A model generated the notes under the pieces. That model searched no databases and was not told the origin of the DNA. It saw only the letters and a program-made list of their open reading frames with translations. A stretch of DNA of 64,000 nt from Candidatus Babelota bacterium. Lineage in GTDB: Bacteria > Babelota > Babeliae > Babelales > Vermiphilaceae. The stretch lies in assembly GCA_018266085.1 (NCBI GenBank), contig JAFEAZ010000006.1, forward strand, positions 62,001 through 126,000. The letters are read 5' to 3'. The position numbers and the translations under genes were made by a program. Shown one piece after another: positions 26,540-34,767 of this stretch. How positions within the stretch are numbered: position 1 is the first letter of the stretch; each line of letters begins with the position of its first letter.

Positions 26540-26592
26540 AAAAAGCATTCCGGTTCAGAGCGTGTAAGGCCTGAGCCACCGGAATGCTTTTT
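26540..26592. terminator. Bidirectional terminator
   Basis: AAAAAGCATTCCGGT pairs with ACCGGAATGCTTTTT, with inner TCAG/CTGA pairing. A-run on one side and T-run on the other serve the + gene ending at 26520 and the - gene ending at 26607. Confidence 0.9.
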
Positions 26593-26606
26593 GTATCTAG
26601 ACTACG

Positions 26607-28631
26607 TTAGAATTTAAACTCAAGCCCTGTGTTAAAGGTCAGAGCGGTATGATTACTAATGTTAGGAATCAGCCCCTCATCAAGACTCTCTCGTATAAAT
26701 GCATCAAGCTGCTTGCTTTGTTCGCTGTTTAATGGCTTTCCTTTAATATCACTATAATGGCTACCAGGAACAAAGACTGAAATCGTGGTAAACCAGCGAA
26801 GGTTTTTGAGAATATCATACTTGATAAAGAGGTTGATTTCTGTTCCCAAAAAGGTCGACGCATTAGCTTCGCTATTTTTTTTGGTCAGTATATCAAACTT
26901 CTTTGTTGGGAACTGTTCCCAGTATGCCAACACGTTGGTATTGATAGAAAACTGCTTTTTCCAGTCACTTGGTAGCCAGGTCAAACCAGTACCAGCTAAG
27001 ACTAAATCGGTAAAGCCGTTCACTTGCGCAGAATAGTTGTTTGGCGCTTCTTCACTCGGCACCGACAAAGGTCGTTTTGCTCGACCAGCACCACCAAGTA
27101 AAAAGGCGCTCGGTACACGTTTGCCTGAATATGCCTCTTGCAAACCGATAAAACCTTTATAATTGCCATCGATAATTTCTTCATTAGGATTAGCGTCACC
27201 TGAGGCAACACCGCCAGCTATTGCCCACTTTAAATCTCTCTTATAGAGCCACCATGCAGCATCGCCGACAATCATCCATCCTTGTAGCTTATTGATGTAT
27301 GGGTCACGGAACCTATTGCACGCGTTATAGAGATCATCAGTTGGAACAGCCGTTGGAGATGGAGCATTAACATCGGCGGTAAAACCAGGCACCGTACCTA
27401 TCTTTTGCCCATTGTACTGCGCTCCTTGTGGAGCACTGTTAATGATAGTTTGTGCCTCTTTGCCCACTTTGCTTAAAGCAAAGCCTGGACCCACTACTTT
27501 AGGAGCATGAACAGCCTTGTATTCTGCTTTTGTTGCGCATAGAGCAGAATCTGTTGGATCAGCATTTAACAATACGTGACTATTTACAAAAGTCAGCACA
27601 CCGTTACGGCTTTCAGTCTCAATGATGTTACGATCCCACCCTTTTACTCGTTGATAGCCAAAGTTCATTGCCGAATCAAAACCGAACTCCCACATGTTGC
27701 CGGCATATTCCAAGGCCAAACCGGCTGTGCCAAGCTTTGTTGATGCGTCAGCAAGAAACTGCACTCTTTGCTCTGGATCGCTATTGAAAAAGGCGTACGG
27801 TTCTATCATTAAAGAGCCTAGCTTGGCAACATCAAACACTTTCCATTGAAAGCGTCCAGCTATGAGATAATTAATTTTACCAAACCCACGCTGAGGGCAA
27901 TTACGCCTGCCAAATTCTTGGCTCAGAATTTTTGCCGATGTTTCGGCAATACTACCGCTATTGTTTTGTAATAAGGCAGCATAAAAATCATATGACAAAA
28001 CATTTGGAAGAATATCTCCAGAAAGACGCACACCTGGTGCATATTGATCAACAAGACTGTCTGAATAAAAACCGAGACTATCTTGGCCGGCGGCATATGA
28101 ATCGCCCAAAGCAATACCACGCCCCAAATCAAAAGCAAAAATACCAAGTGTGAGATCAATGCGATTTTTGAAATCAAGACCTACAGGGCGCCCAAGCGGA
28201 AAACGAATATAACTCTCGCGCATCCACCACAAAATACGCGGAATTGCGTGATTATGTTCACCCAAAGTTGCATCAAGAACTCTAATCTCTGCACCCGTTG
28301 ATTTAAAAATGTTTGCATTTCCCCAGAGATTTTTGGAACGGAATGTGGCACGAAACTCTACCACAGGTCTTTCGTAGGTCTTTTTACCGTAAGAAACTTC
28401 ACTGGTAAGATCAAGGGTTTGCCGGGCAAAAAAGGCTTTATCAAGCAAGTCGTTTACGTTGAAAAAATTTAATCTGTTACCCCAAAAACCCTCAGGCTTG
28501 TACTTTCCAAAAAAATTAAACTCTAGATCTGTCCCTTGTCCCAACCTGCAATCTCCATAAAGAGTAGATGCAGATACGACAAAAACTATAGAAAGAAGAC
28601 TACGGCAAGACTTGAAACTACGCAGAATCAT
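26607..28631 (-). CDS. Outer-membrane beta-barrel protein
   Basis: 674 aa from the ATG at 28631, chosen because the signal peptide then starts MILRSFKSCRSLLSIVF; two upstream ATGs would prepend a charged stretch. Cleavage is probable near STLYG|DC. The body is rich in alternating aromatic strands (EFNFFGKY, YIRFPLGRPVGLDF) and ends TGLEFKF with the terminal Phe typical of barrels. Likely a large porin-like or transport barrel; no family name can be given. It has its own promoter-like element and shares a bidirectional terminator. Confidence 0.75.
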   Translation of the reverse strand: MILRSFKSCRSLLSIVFVVSASTLYGDCRLGQGTDLEFNFFGKYKPEGFWGNRLNFFNVNDLLDKAFFARQTLDLTSEVSYGKKTYERPVVEFRATFRSKNLWGNANIFKSTGAEIRVLDATLGEHNHAIPRILWWMRESYIRFPLGRPVGLDFKNRIDLTLGIFAFDLGRGIALGDSYAAGQDSLGFYSDSLVDQYAPGVRLSGDILPNVLSYDFYAALLQNNSGSIAETSAKILSQEFGRRNCPQRGFGKINYLIAGRFQWKVFDVAKLGSLMIEPYAFFNSDPEQRVQFLADASTKLGTAGLALEYAGNMWEFGFDSAMNFGYQRVKGWDRNIIETESRNGVLTFVNSHVLLNADPTDSALCATKAEYKAVHAPKVVGPGFALSKVGKEAQTIINSAPQGAQYNGQKIGTVPGFTADVNAPSPTAVPTDDLYNACNRFRDPYINKLQGWMIVGDAAWWLYKRDLKWAIAGGVASGDANPNEEIIDGNYKGFIGLQEAYSGKRVPSAFLLGGAGRAKRPLSVPSEEAPNNYSAQVNGFTDLVLAGTGLTWLPSDWKKQFSINTNVLAYWEQFPTKKFDILTKKNSEANASTFLGTEINLFIKYDILKNLRWFTTISVFVPGSHYSDIKGKPLNSEQSKQLDAFIRESLDEGLIPNISNHTALTFNTGLEFKF

Positions 28632-28758
28632 GGGGATACGCTCACTACAATGCATGAATTTGTGATTTCTTTTCGGAAACGAGAGCAAAGTCCAGGGTGT
28701 TCAGAATACGCTTTAAGACTCGACTGGTAGTTTGCGAAAAACTTTACTGTATAACCCT

Positions 28759-28789
28759 ATAAAAGTACTATTTTCACTCAATTTGTCAA
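28759..28789 (-). promoter_or_regulatory. Possible promoter of the outer-membrane barrel gene
   Basis: Perfect -35 TTGACA (28784-28789) and TTTTAT (28759-28764) with a long 19-bp spacer, read on the minus strand about 130 bp before the chosen ATG. Confidence 0.4.
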
Positions 28790-28869
28790 ACCATCATGAG
28801 GGAATTATGCTGCTATAAAGGGCATAAATCCCATATCGTTACAACCACATTACCGTGAGATCATGTACT

Positions 28870-29757
28870 ATGAAAAAAGAACACCGACTACTCCTGGGCG
28901 CTCATCTGTCCATTGCCGACGGTTTTGATGATTCTATACAACAAGCCATGTCGCTTGGCTGCACAACCCTGCAAATTTTTACCAAAAGCAACCGTCAATG
29001 GCATGCAAAGGCGCTCGAAGCGACAGAAGTAAAAGCTTTTTTAGCAGCACAAAAACAGAGTTCTATAGCTCCCGTGGTTGCTCACGCATCCTATCTGATC
29101 AATATAGGCTCTGCCGACCAAGCTCTGCGCTCAAAATCTATAGATGCTCTATTGCTTGAACTTGAGCGGTGCTCAGCACTATCTATTGCTTACCTTGTAT
29201 TACACCCCGGTTCACACACCAAAACCGATGAGATGCTCTGTTTAGCAATAGTGGCAGATTCTATTAATCAAGTCCTGGCTCGCTATACAGGCAATACCAT
29301 GCTTCTCTTAGAATCGATGGCAGGGCAAGGAAGCACAATCTGTTATACCCTCGAACAGCTTGCATCTATCCTCAAGAAACTAACCAACAAAAAACGCGTA
29401 GGGATCTGTATAGACACATGCCATGTTTTCGCAGCAGGCTATGACATAAGCAATTTTGAGGGGTACCAAGCATTTTGGCAGGCTTATGATAACATTCTAG
29501 GGATTGGCACCCTTAAAGCCATACATCTGAATGATTCGAAAAAACCATGCGGGTCTCGCGTGGATCGCCATGAGCACATTGGTCAAGGAATGCTTGGGAA
29601 AGAAACCTTTAAGCTTATCATGAATGACTCGCGCTTTTTCGATGTGCCAAAGATCTTAGAAACACCATTGGACGATAGGGGCGATTTTGCCTCGAATCTA
29701 AAAACCCTTAAGGGATTATTAAGCAAAGAAACAAAAACAGCACTGAATTGCTCATAG
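28870..29757 (+). CDS. nfo: Endonuclease IV (AP endonuclease)
   Basis: 295 aa. TIM-barrel base-excision repair enzyme that cuts 5' of abasic sites. Zinc-site motifs are all present: VAHASYLIN, LHPGSH, LLESMAGQG, CIDTCHVFAAGYD, HLNDSKKPCGSRVDRHEHIGQG (split here as HLNDSKKP and RVDRHEHIGQG) and the C-terminal ILETP. I start at the ATG at 28870; the upstream GTG frame start doubles as the ribosome-binding region. Monocistronic. Confidence 0.95.
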   Translation: MKKEHRLLLGAHLSIADGFDDSIQQAMSLGCTTLQIFTKSNRQWHAKALEATEVKAFLAAQKQSSIAPVVAHASYLINIGSADQALRSKSIDALLLELERCSALSIAYLVLHPGSHTKTDEMLCLAIVADSINQVLARYTGNTMLLLESMAGQGSTICYTLEQLASILKKLTNKKRVGICIDTCHVFAAGYDISNFEGYQAFWQAYDNILGIGTLKAIHLNDSKKPCGSRVDRHEHIGQGMLGKETFKLIMNDSRFFDVPKILETPLDDRGDFASNLKTLKGLLSKETKTALNCS

Positions 29758-30145
29758 CCCATTAACTACTGACTGGTTTATGGTTTTTTGCCTGAAGAGG
29801 CTGATGATTATGAGAAAGGCAGTGAAGGAAACCCTAAAAACTTATAAGAGCTAAAAAGGAACTGTCGTAAAGTTTTTTTGATTAAGAATTTCCTTCACCA
29901 CCAACTTCTCAAAGTAAGCAGTGTATTTCAACCATTTTTTCCTAGATCACACCCAGAAAAAAATTACCTTGGTTAAATACGAGAACAATTTTCTCGCATA
30001 CAAAAAAAATCGCAAAAAATTTTCCACATCAAAAAAAGCAACAACACGAAAAGCGCGCATTAAAGCCATTTTTTTAAAAATGGCTGCTTATTTTGTAAAA
30101 AAAAAGCAAAAAGCAACAATATTTTCACATGAGAAATGCGTGTTT
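29758..30145. other. AT-rich intergenic region between nfo and the WecA-like gene
   Basis: 388 bp with no gene I can support. It holds two small hairpins: CGAGAA/TTCTCG (29980-29996), and a nearly perfect palindrome AGCCATTTTT-TT-AAAAATGGCT (about 30064-30085). The second could end leftward transcription of the WecA-like gene, but its T-tract is poor. A 157-codon frame running from here into the antisense of that gene is Lys-rich and not credible. Confidence 0.45.
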
Positions 30146-31144
30146 TTACACCGTTCTAATTGTCAAAAAACAGAGCCATGTCATCACAAGAAAAAGAGCG
30201 CTAATGCTGAATTCAACAAGCGAAATCTGTTGATTGAAAAACAGAATCGATACGCCTGCTATAAAAAGGGATACAAACCCTATATACCAAAGTATAGATT
30301 TCTTGTTCCAGCCATTACGCACGAGATACATGCTAAAATGATCGGGGGATGGAAGATAAAAAGGAATTCCTTTATAGGTCCGTATCACAATTAATGCTAC
30401 TAACTCAAAAAGAGGAACAAAAAAAATAAAAAGAGGTATAAGATACCCACTCATCGCGTGACGGCTCCATGGGTACAAAAAGGTACAAACAGCTAAAAAA
30501 CCCCCTATAAACAATGCGCCAGCATCACCCAGATAGATACATGCTGGCGGCTTGTTATACCATAAAAAAGCGAATAGAGAGCCTATTAAAGCCACCAACA
30601 ACACCAGAATTGCTGCCTTTATGTACAAAGCTATAATTGCCAACGACAACGCTATTCCCAATGCTGTTGTCGCCGCAAGGCCATCCATAATATCAATAAG
30701 ATTGAAAGCGTTGGTGACTGTTACAATCCACCAAAAAGAAACTACACAGGTCATAAGACTCGGTATTGATTGATCAACAAAGCAGAAACCCATTTTTAAG
30801 AAAAATAGAGCAGCTATAGATTGGCAAAAAAATTTCTGTCCTGGCGTCAAGCAAACTCTGTCATCAATAAGGCCTATGAAAAGGAACAAGGCTGAGCCAA
30901 ACAGTAGGAATCTTGCAAATTCCGCATCTGTATGCAGCAATGATAACGATGCAACGGCAAAGCCACAATAAACAGCAAGCCCACCTAGATTGGGAATAGG
31001 GCTCTCATGTTTTTTAATGACTCCGTCGGGCATATCTACAAGGCTGTACCGACGCGAAAACCAACAGAAAAGTGGTATTAAAAAAAACGTGAGTAAAAAA
31101 GCTATACTGCCTGCTTTGCATGCATCAATAAGCAACGATACCAA
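30146..31144 (-). CDS. Undecaprenyl-phosphate sugar-1-phosphate transferase (WecA/MraY family)
   Basis: Multi-pass inner-membrane enzyme (about ten helices) that loads a sugar phosphate onto undecaprenyl phosphate. Family motifs: IGLIDD (Mg-binding DD), NAFNLIDIMDGLA (nucleophile region) and IYLGDAGALFIGG. The C-terminal loop where WecA/TagO have an HxH-type motif reads SPDHFSMYLVRNGW here. Closer to WecA/TagO than to MraY by these motifs. The open frame starts at 31174; I prefer the TTG at 31144, which has GGAG 6 bp upstream (332 aa). It would prime glycan or O-antigen-like synthesis, with the GT4 enzyme a possible partner. Confidence 0.82.
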   Translation of the reverse strand: MVSLLIDACKAGSIAFLLTFFLIPLFCWFSRRYSLVDMPDGVIKKHESPIPNLGGLAVYCGFAVASLSLLHTDAEFARFLLFGSALFLFIGLIDDRVCLTPGQKFFCQSIAALFFLKMGFCFVDQSIPSLMTCVVSFWWIVTVTNAFNLIDIMDGLAATTALGIALSLAIIALYIKAAILVLLVALIGSLFAFLWYNKPPACIYLGDAGALFIGGFLAVCTFLYPWSRHAMSGYLIPLFIFFVPLFELVALIVIRTYKGIPFYLPSPDHFSMYLVRNGWNKKSILWYIGFVSLFIAGVSILFFNQQISLVEFSISALFLVMTWLCFLTIRTV

Positions 31145-31222
31145 CACGCTCTCCACTTTTTTAATGGGCAACAAGTACTATTTTAGCAGATATTTTTTAA
31201 TCAATAACCGTGAATTGACAGG

Positions 31223-33178
31223 TTATTGCTGGATATAACATTCTGCGCGATCGCCTTCGGCCCACTGATCAATACCTTCAACAAGGAAGGCACACTCATA
31301 ACCAGCCGTAACCTCTTTAACTATTTTTCGGTCACGTTGAAGGCTTTTAATTTTGCCTTCGCCAAGCTTAACTTTGCCGCGCCATGCGATAATGATACCA
31401 TCTTTGACAAAACGGCCATCTTTGACGTAACAACCAGCAATGATTCCTTGTCCTTTGATGTCAAACACTTTTCGCACCTCGGCTTCACCTGTCTTTGTGC
31501 GAATAACCTGTTTGACCTTATACGAATCAGCTATTTCTTCTAATCGCTCAAGAAGTTTATAAATAATATCAAATGATTCAATGGTAACGTGGTGTTGTCG
31601 AGCCGCCTGAACAACAAAAGGAGATATCTTACAATGCAAGCATACAATTCTCGATCCAGATGCTTGGGCAAGATTGATATCGCTTTCATTAACATCGCCT
31701 ATGGTAGCGCTAATGACAGCAAAAGGCTTATCATATTTTTTAGAAAGCTTAGCTATTGCCTCAACCAGAGCTTCGCGAGACGAATGATTATCCGCTTTTA
31801 CCACTAAGTTGATTGCATTTTCTTTAACAAGCGAAGCCGCAGGAACCGATTCGCGCGAAACACCAGCCGCACGCGATTTTAAATAAGAATCCTTATCTAC
31901 AACCTCAAAATAATCTCCCGCCTGGGCAAGCTCAGAAAAACCTGCTACGCGAACTGGATGAGATGCACCAATACTGGTAACACGAGCGCCATGAGAATCT
32001 ATTAACGAGCTAACGCGCCCAGTAGAATCTCCACACACAAAAAAATCGCCAACACTAATAGTGCCATGTTGAGCCAAAACCGTAGCAACAGGCCCGCGGC
32101 CCTTTTCTAAGCTTGATTCAAGAATGTATCCTTTTGCCCGACCAGCCGTATCAGCTTTCAACTCTAATAATTGCGCCTGCAAAATGATCATCTCTAACAG
32201 CTGATCTATGCCGGTGCCCATCTTTGCCGATATAGGGACAATGACAGTGTCTCCCGCCCATTCCTCAGGAACCAATCCATGCTGAGAAAGATCTCGCTTA
32301 ATAGCCTCTAAGCGTGTTTTTTCGGCTTTATCTATTTTATTGATAGCAACAACAACAGGCAGGTTCATAAGTTTGATATGCTTAATAGCCTCTATGGTTT
32401 GAGGCATAACACCATCATCGCCAGCAACAACAAGAACAGCAACATCCGCCAAGCCTATACCGCGAGCTCTCATACGAGCGAATGCCTCATGGCCTGGAGT
32501 GTCAATAAAAACAAGACTGCCATGTGGCGTTGTAGCTTCATAGGCGCCCAAATGCTGGGTAATGCCACCCTTTTCGCGAGAAGCAACCCGCGTTTTTCGT
32601 ATATAATCCAAGAGCGTTGTTTTACCGTGGTCAACATGACCAACAACGACTACTACCGGTAAACGCTCTTGATAGGTGCCATTTTCAACAACAATACCCT
32701 TGGTAACCGCATGCTCTTTGCCTGCATGTTTTACAGTCTGCACCCCAAAATTTTCCGCAAGACGAGCAACAACCGCTTCATCAAGCAACTGATTTTTGGT
32801 AGCAACAATGCCCCAACGAAGCAACGTAATAATAAGCATAGCAACAGGTTGTTTTAATTGTTCCGCAGCATCAGAAAGAACCAGAGAGCGCACAACAAAA
32901 GGAATTTCTGGCGCAGCCTGAGGCATTTGTGCCTTCTTGGTAGATGAAGGAGTTACTGGAGTGGTAATTTTTTCAGCTTGCACATCAACAGGGGTATTTG
33001 GAAGAACTGAAGGTCCCTTTGATTGCTTAAATAATTCATTCAAAAAAGTAAGCTCCTTTGCGGTAAGGACCGACATGTGACTTGCAACCGCAAAGCCACC
33101 TTTGGCAAGCGCATCAAGTAATTTTTTAGTTGGAATACCGGACAATTTAGAGTATTCGTAGACGCGCATTGTTGACAA
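31223..33178 (-). CDS. infB: Translation initiation factor IF-2
   Basis: 651 aa. N-terminal IF2_N-like domain (RVYEYSKLSGIPTKKLLDAL), a short linker, then the G domain with GHVDHGKTTLLD, DTPGHEAF and NKIDKAE, followed by domains II-IV. Delivers initiator tRNA to the 30S subunit. The N-terminal region is much shorter than in E. coli, as in many small genomes. Start choice: TTG at 33178 has GAGG 5 bp upstream; the ATG three codons later (33169) is the alternative. Follows nusA on the same strand, the standard order. Confidence 0.95.
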   Translation of the reverse strand: MSTMRVYEYSKLSGIPTKKLLDALAKGGFAVASHMSVLTAKELTFLNELFKQSKGPSVLPNTPVDVQAEKITTPVTPSSTKKAQMPQAAPEIPFVVRSLVLSDAAEQLKQPVAMLIITLLRWGIVATKNQLLDEAVVARLAENFGVQTVKHAGKEHAVTKGIVVENGTYQERLPVVVVVGHVDHGKTTLLDYIRKTRVASREKGGITQHLGAYEATTPHGSLVFIDTPGHEAFARMRARGIGLADVAVLVVAGDDGVMPQTIEAIKHIKLMNLPVVVAINKIDKAEKTRLEAIKRDLSQHGLVPEEWAGDTVIVPISAKMGTGIDQLLEMIILQAQLLELKADTAGRAKGYILESSLEKGRGPVATVLAQHGTISVGDFFVCGDSTGRVSSLIDSHGARVTSIGASHPVRVAGFSELAQAGDYFEVVDKDSYLKSRAAGVSRESVPAASLVKENAINLVVKADNHSSREALVEAIAKLSKKYDKPFAVISATIGDVNESDINLAQASGSRIVCLHCKISPFVVQAARQHHVTIESFDIIYKLLERLEEIADSYKVKQVIRTKTGEAEVRKVFDIKGQGIIAGCYVKDGRFVKDGIIIAWRGKVKLGEGKIKSLQRDRKIVKEVTAGYECAFLVEGIDQWAEGDRAECYIQQ

Positions 33179-33246
33179 TTGAACCTCACCAAATACAAAA
33201 AATGCTTATATACTACTTCCTAATTCCACCATACTATCGCAACCCG

Positions 33247-34299
33247 CTATTCAAAGTGAACCTCAAGAGTATCATTTTCAGCTGATTTGTTGGTTTGAAC
33301 AAGCTGAATTTCGACACCAGTCAACTGAGAAGCCAATGCGATGTTTTGACCCATCTTACCAATGGCAAGAGAGCGCTGATCATCATCAAGCCACACGCGA
33401 GCAACGCCATCACCAAACAGCTCAACTCTATTGATTTCAGCAGGCTTTAACGCCCCTCTTATCAGAACCTCTAAAGAGTCACTCCAAGCGATAATGTCGA
33501 TTTTTTCACCGCCCAACTCCTTGAGGATTGGTTTTATACGAACGCCGCCAACACCTACACAGGTGCCCACAGGGTCTATATTTTCATCGGTTGAAGCAAC
33601 GACTATCTTGGTTTTGTAGCCAGATTTACGCGCCATTTTCTTTATCTGCACAAGTCCTTCAAAGACCTCTGGGACCTCTAGCTCAAAAAGTCGCTCAACA
33701 AAAGTCGTTGAGACGCGATCAAGAATGAGCTGATTTTCATTGCGAGGCTCGACAAGAACCTCTTTGAGTAAGGCGCGCAATGGATAACCAACGATGTACT
33801 TCTCTCCTGGGATAGTTAGAGAGTGAGGCAAAAAGGCCAATACATCTTGAATTTTTACAACGACGCCACCGCGCTCACACTTGTGAATCATTCCTGAAAC
33901 AATAGTGCCTTCTTTATCCTTGAATTGGCCATAGATAATATCAGCTTCAATTTTACGGATTCTGCTGGCTATTACCTGACGGGCTCGCAAAATTTCTATA
34001 CGCCCGATAGGTCCTGTGAAAGGGAGCCACACCATCTCATCTACAGACGCTTCTTTGCCAAGAGAGCGTAGCTTGCGAATACTGATCTGACTATCTTCGT
34101 CTGTCACCGTTGAAACAACCGTTTTTTCTACCTCAACGAGGATCGAGTCCGTTTTCTTGTCGTGGCTTATGCGGAAATTCATGTCAGGGTAACGACGCTG
34201 GTAAGCAGCCAACATGCCTTCACACACAACAGCGCTTAGGGTTTCTTTATCAAGCCCACGCTCTTCAACAAGTTCATTAATTACAACAGATAAATCCAC
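33247..34299 (-). CDS. nusA: Transcription termination/antitermination factor NusA
   Basis: 350 aa from GTG 34299 (GAGGT 4-5 bp upstream); a TTG seven codons earlier is possible. N-terminal RNA-polymerase-binding domain, an S1 domain (about 125-190), then KH1 (GTCVGVGGVRIKPILKELGG) and KH2 (IGKMGQNIALASQLTG). No C-terminal acidic repeats. nusA-infB operon. No rimP gene precedes it; instead the gene's upstream side is the origin-like repeat region. Confidence 0.94.
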   Translation of the reverse strand: MDLSVVINELVEERGLDKETLSAVVCEGMLAAYQRRYPDMNFRISHDKKTDSILVEVEKTVVSTVTDEDSQISIRKLRSLGKEASVDEMVWLPFTGPIGRIEILRARQVIASRIRKIEADIIYGQFKDKEGTIVSGMIHKCERGGVVVKIQDVLAFLPHSLTIPGEKYIVGYPLRALLKEVLVEPRNENQLILDRVSTTFVERLFELEVPEVFEGLVQIKKMARKSGYKTKIVVASTDENIDPVGTCVGVGGVRIKPILKELGGEKIDIIAWSDSLEVLIRGALKPAEINRVELFGDGVARVWLDDDQRSLAIGKMGQNIALASQLTGVEIQLVQTNKSAENDTLEVHFE

Positions 34300-34472
34300 G
34301 CCAACCTCAAAATCATTCAATACGGCACATCACGAATTGATTCAAGTCTACCAAAAAACCTGAAAAGGGAAAGAGGAGATTTAACCCCCTGCGCTTTTTG
34401 AGCTAAACCATTATTAATTAGTTAATAACTATAGTTATATATAACTAGTAACAGTAGATGGTGGGCAAAAGT

Positions 34473-34558
34473 GGTGGATAACTTAGCAATAACAGCTCCA
34501 GATCGGCGAATCGAGTCCACCACCAATGGTGGATAAGTGGTGGATAACTTGTGGATAA
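34473..34558 (-). repeat. DnaA-box array 1
   Basis: Four boxes reading GGTGGATAA at 34473-34481, 34528-34536 and 34539-34547, and TGTGGATAA at 34550-34558. The last is a perfect consensus box (TTATCCACA on the minus strand); the others differ at one end position. The last three are spaced exactly 11 bp start to start, about one helical turn. Confidence 0.85.
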
Positions 34559-34634
34559 CTTTTTTTTGGCTACGATTCGCGTCTGGATGTGTTGATCTAG
34601 AGCTGTTATTGAGAGGTGGTGGACTCGATTCGCC
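34505..34634. repeat. Inverted repeat pair inside the origin region
   Basis: GGCGAATCGAGTCCACCACC at 34505-34524 recurs exactly inverted at 34615-34634. A second perfect 12-bp pair, CAATAACAGCTC at 34487-34498 and its inverse at 34600-34611, interleaves with it: the order is A B A' B' rather than a simple stem. Confidence 0.9.
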
Positions 34635-34668
34635 CTCCAGATGGTCGTTTCGGCGCTTTCGATAAAAG

Positions 34669-34710
34669 TTATCCACCACTTATCCACCACTTATCCACCA
34701 CTTATCCACC
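34669..34710 (+). repeat. DnaA-box array 2
   Basis: Four TTATCCACC boxes at 34669, 34680, 34691 and 34702, the 11-bp unit TTATCCACCAC in perfect tandem apart from the final base. Opposite orientation to array 1. Confidence 0.88.
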
Positions 34711-34767
34711 AGACAGACTGAATGATTTTGCTTTTTGAAGCGATTTCTGTTTTCTGTCTGTTATTTT

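Larger units (their letters stand above)
34410..34715. other. Candidate chromosomal replication origin (oriC)
   Basis: Intergenic region between nusA and the C11 protease gene. It combines an AT-rich stretch (about 34410-34450); TAG/TAA/CAG/TAG triplets at 34446-34457 resembling DnaA-trios; eight DnaA-box-like 9-mers in two opposing arrays; and nested inverted repeats (34487-34498 with 34600-34611; 34505-34524 with 34615-34634). The nearby jag-mnmE pair and the switch in housekeeping gene direction support an origin. No dnaA gene lies in the window. Confidence 0.75.

Noticed and set aside
29921-30394. 157-codon Lys-rich open frame on the + strand
   Set aside because: Half of it is antisense to the WecA-like gene, it has no ribosome-binding site, and its composition simply mirrors A-rich DNA.
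34422-34690. Two minus-strand frames of 81 and 85 codons across the origin region
   Set aside because: They are created by the DnaA-box repeats, lack ribosome-binding sites and overlap each other in different frames.
34528-34710. Short tandem repeats considered as CRISPR or plasmid iterons
   Set aside because: The 11-bp unit is too short for CRISPR and has no spacers; there is no Rep gene, and the unit contains the DnaA box.
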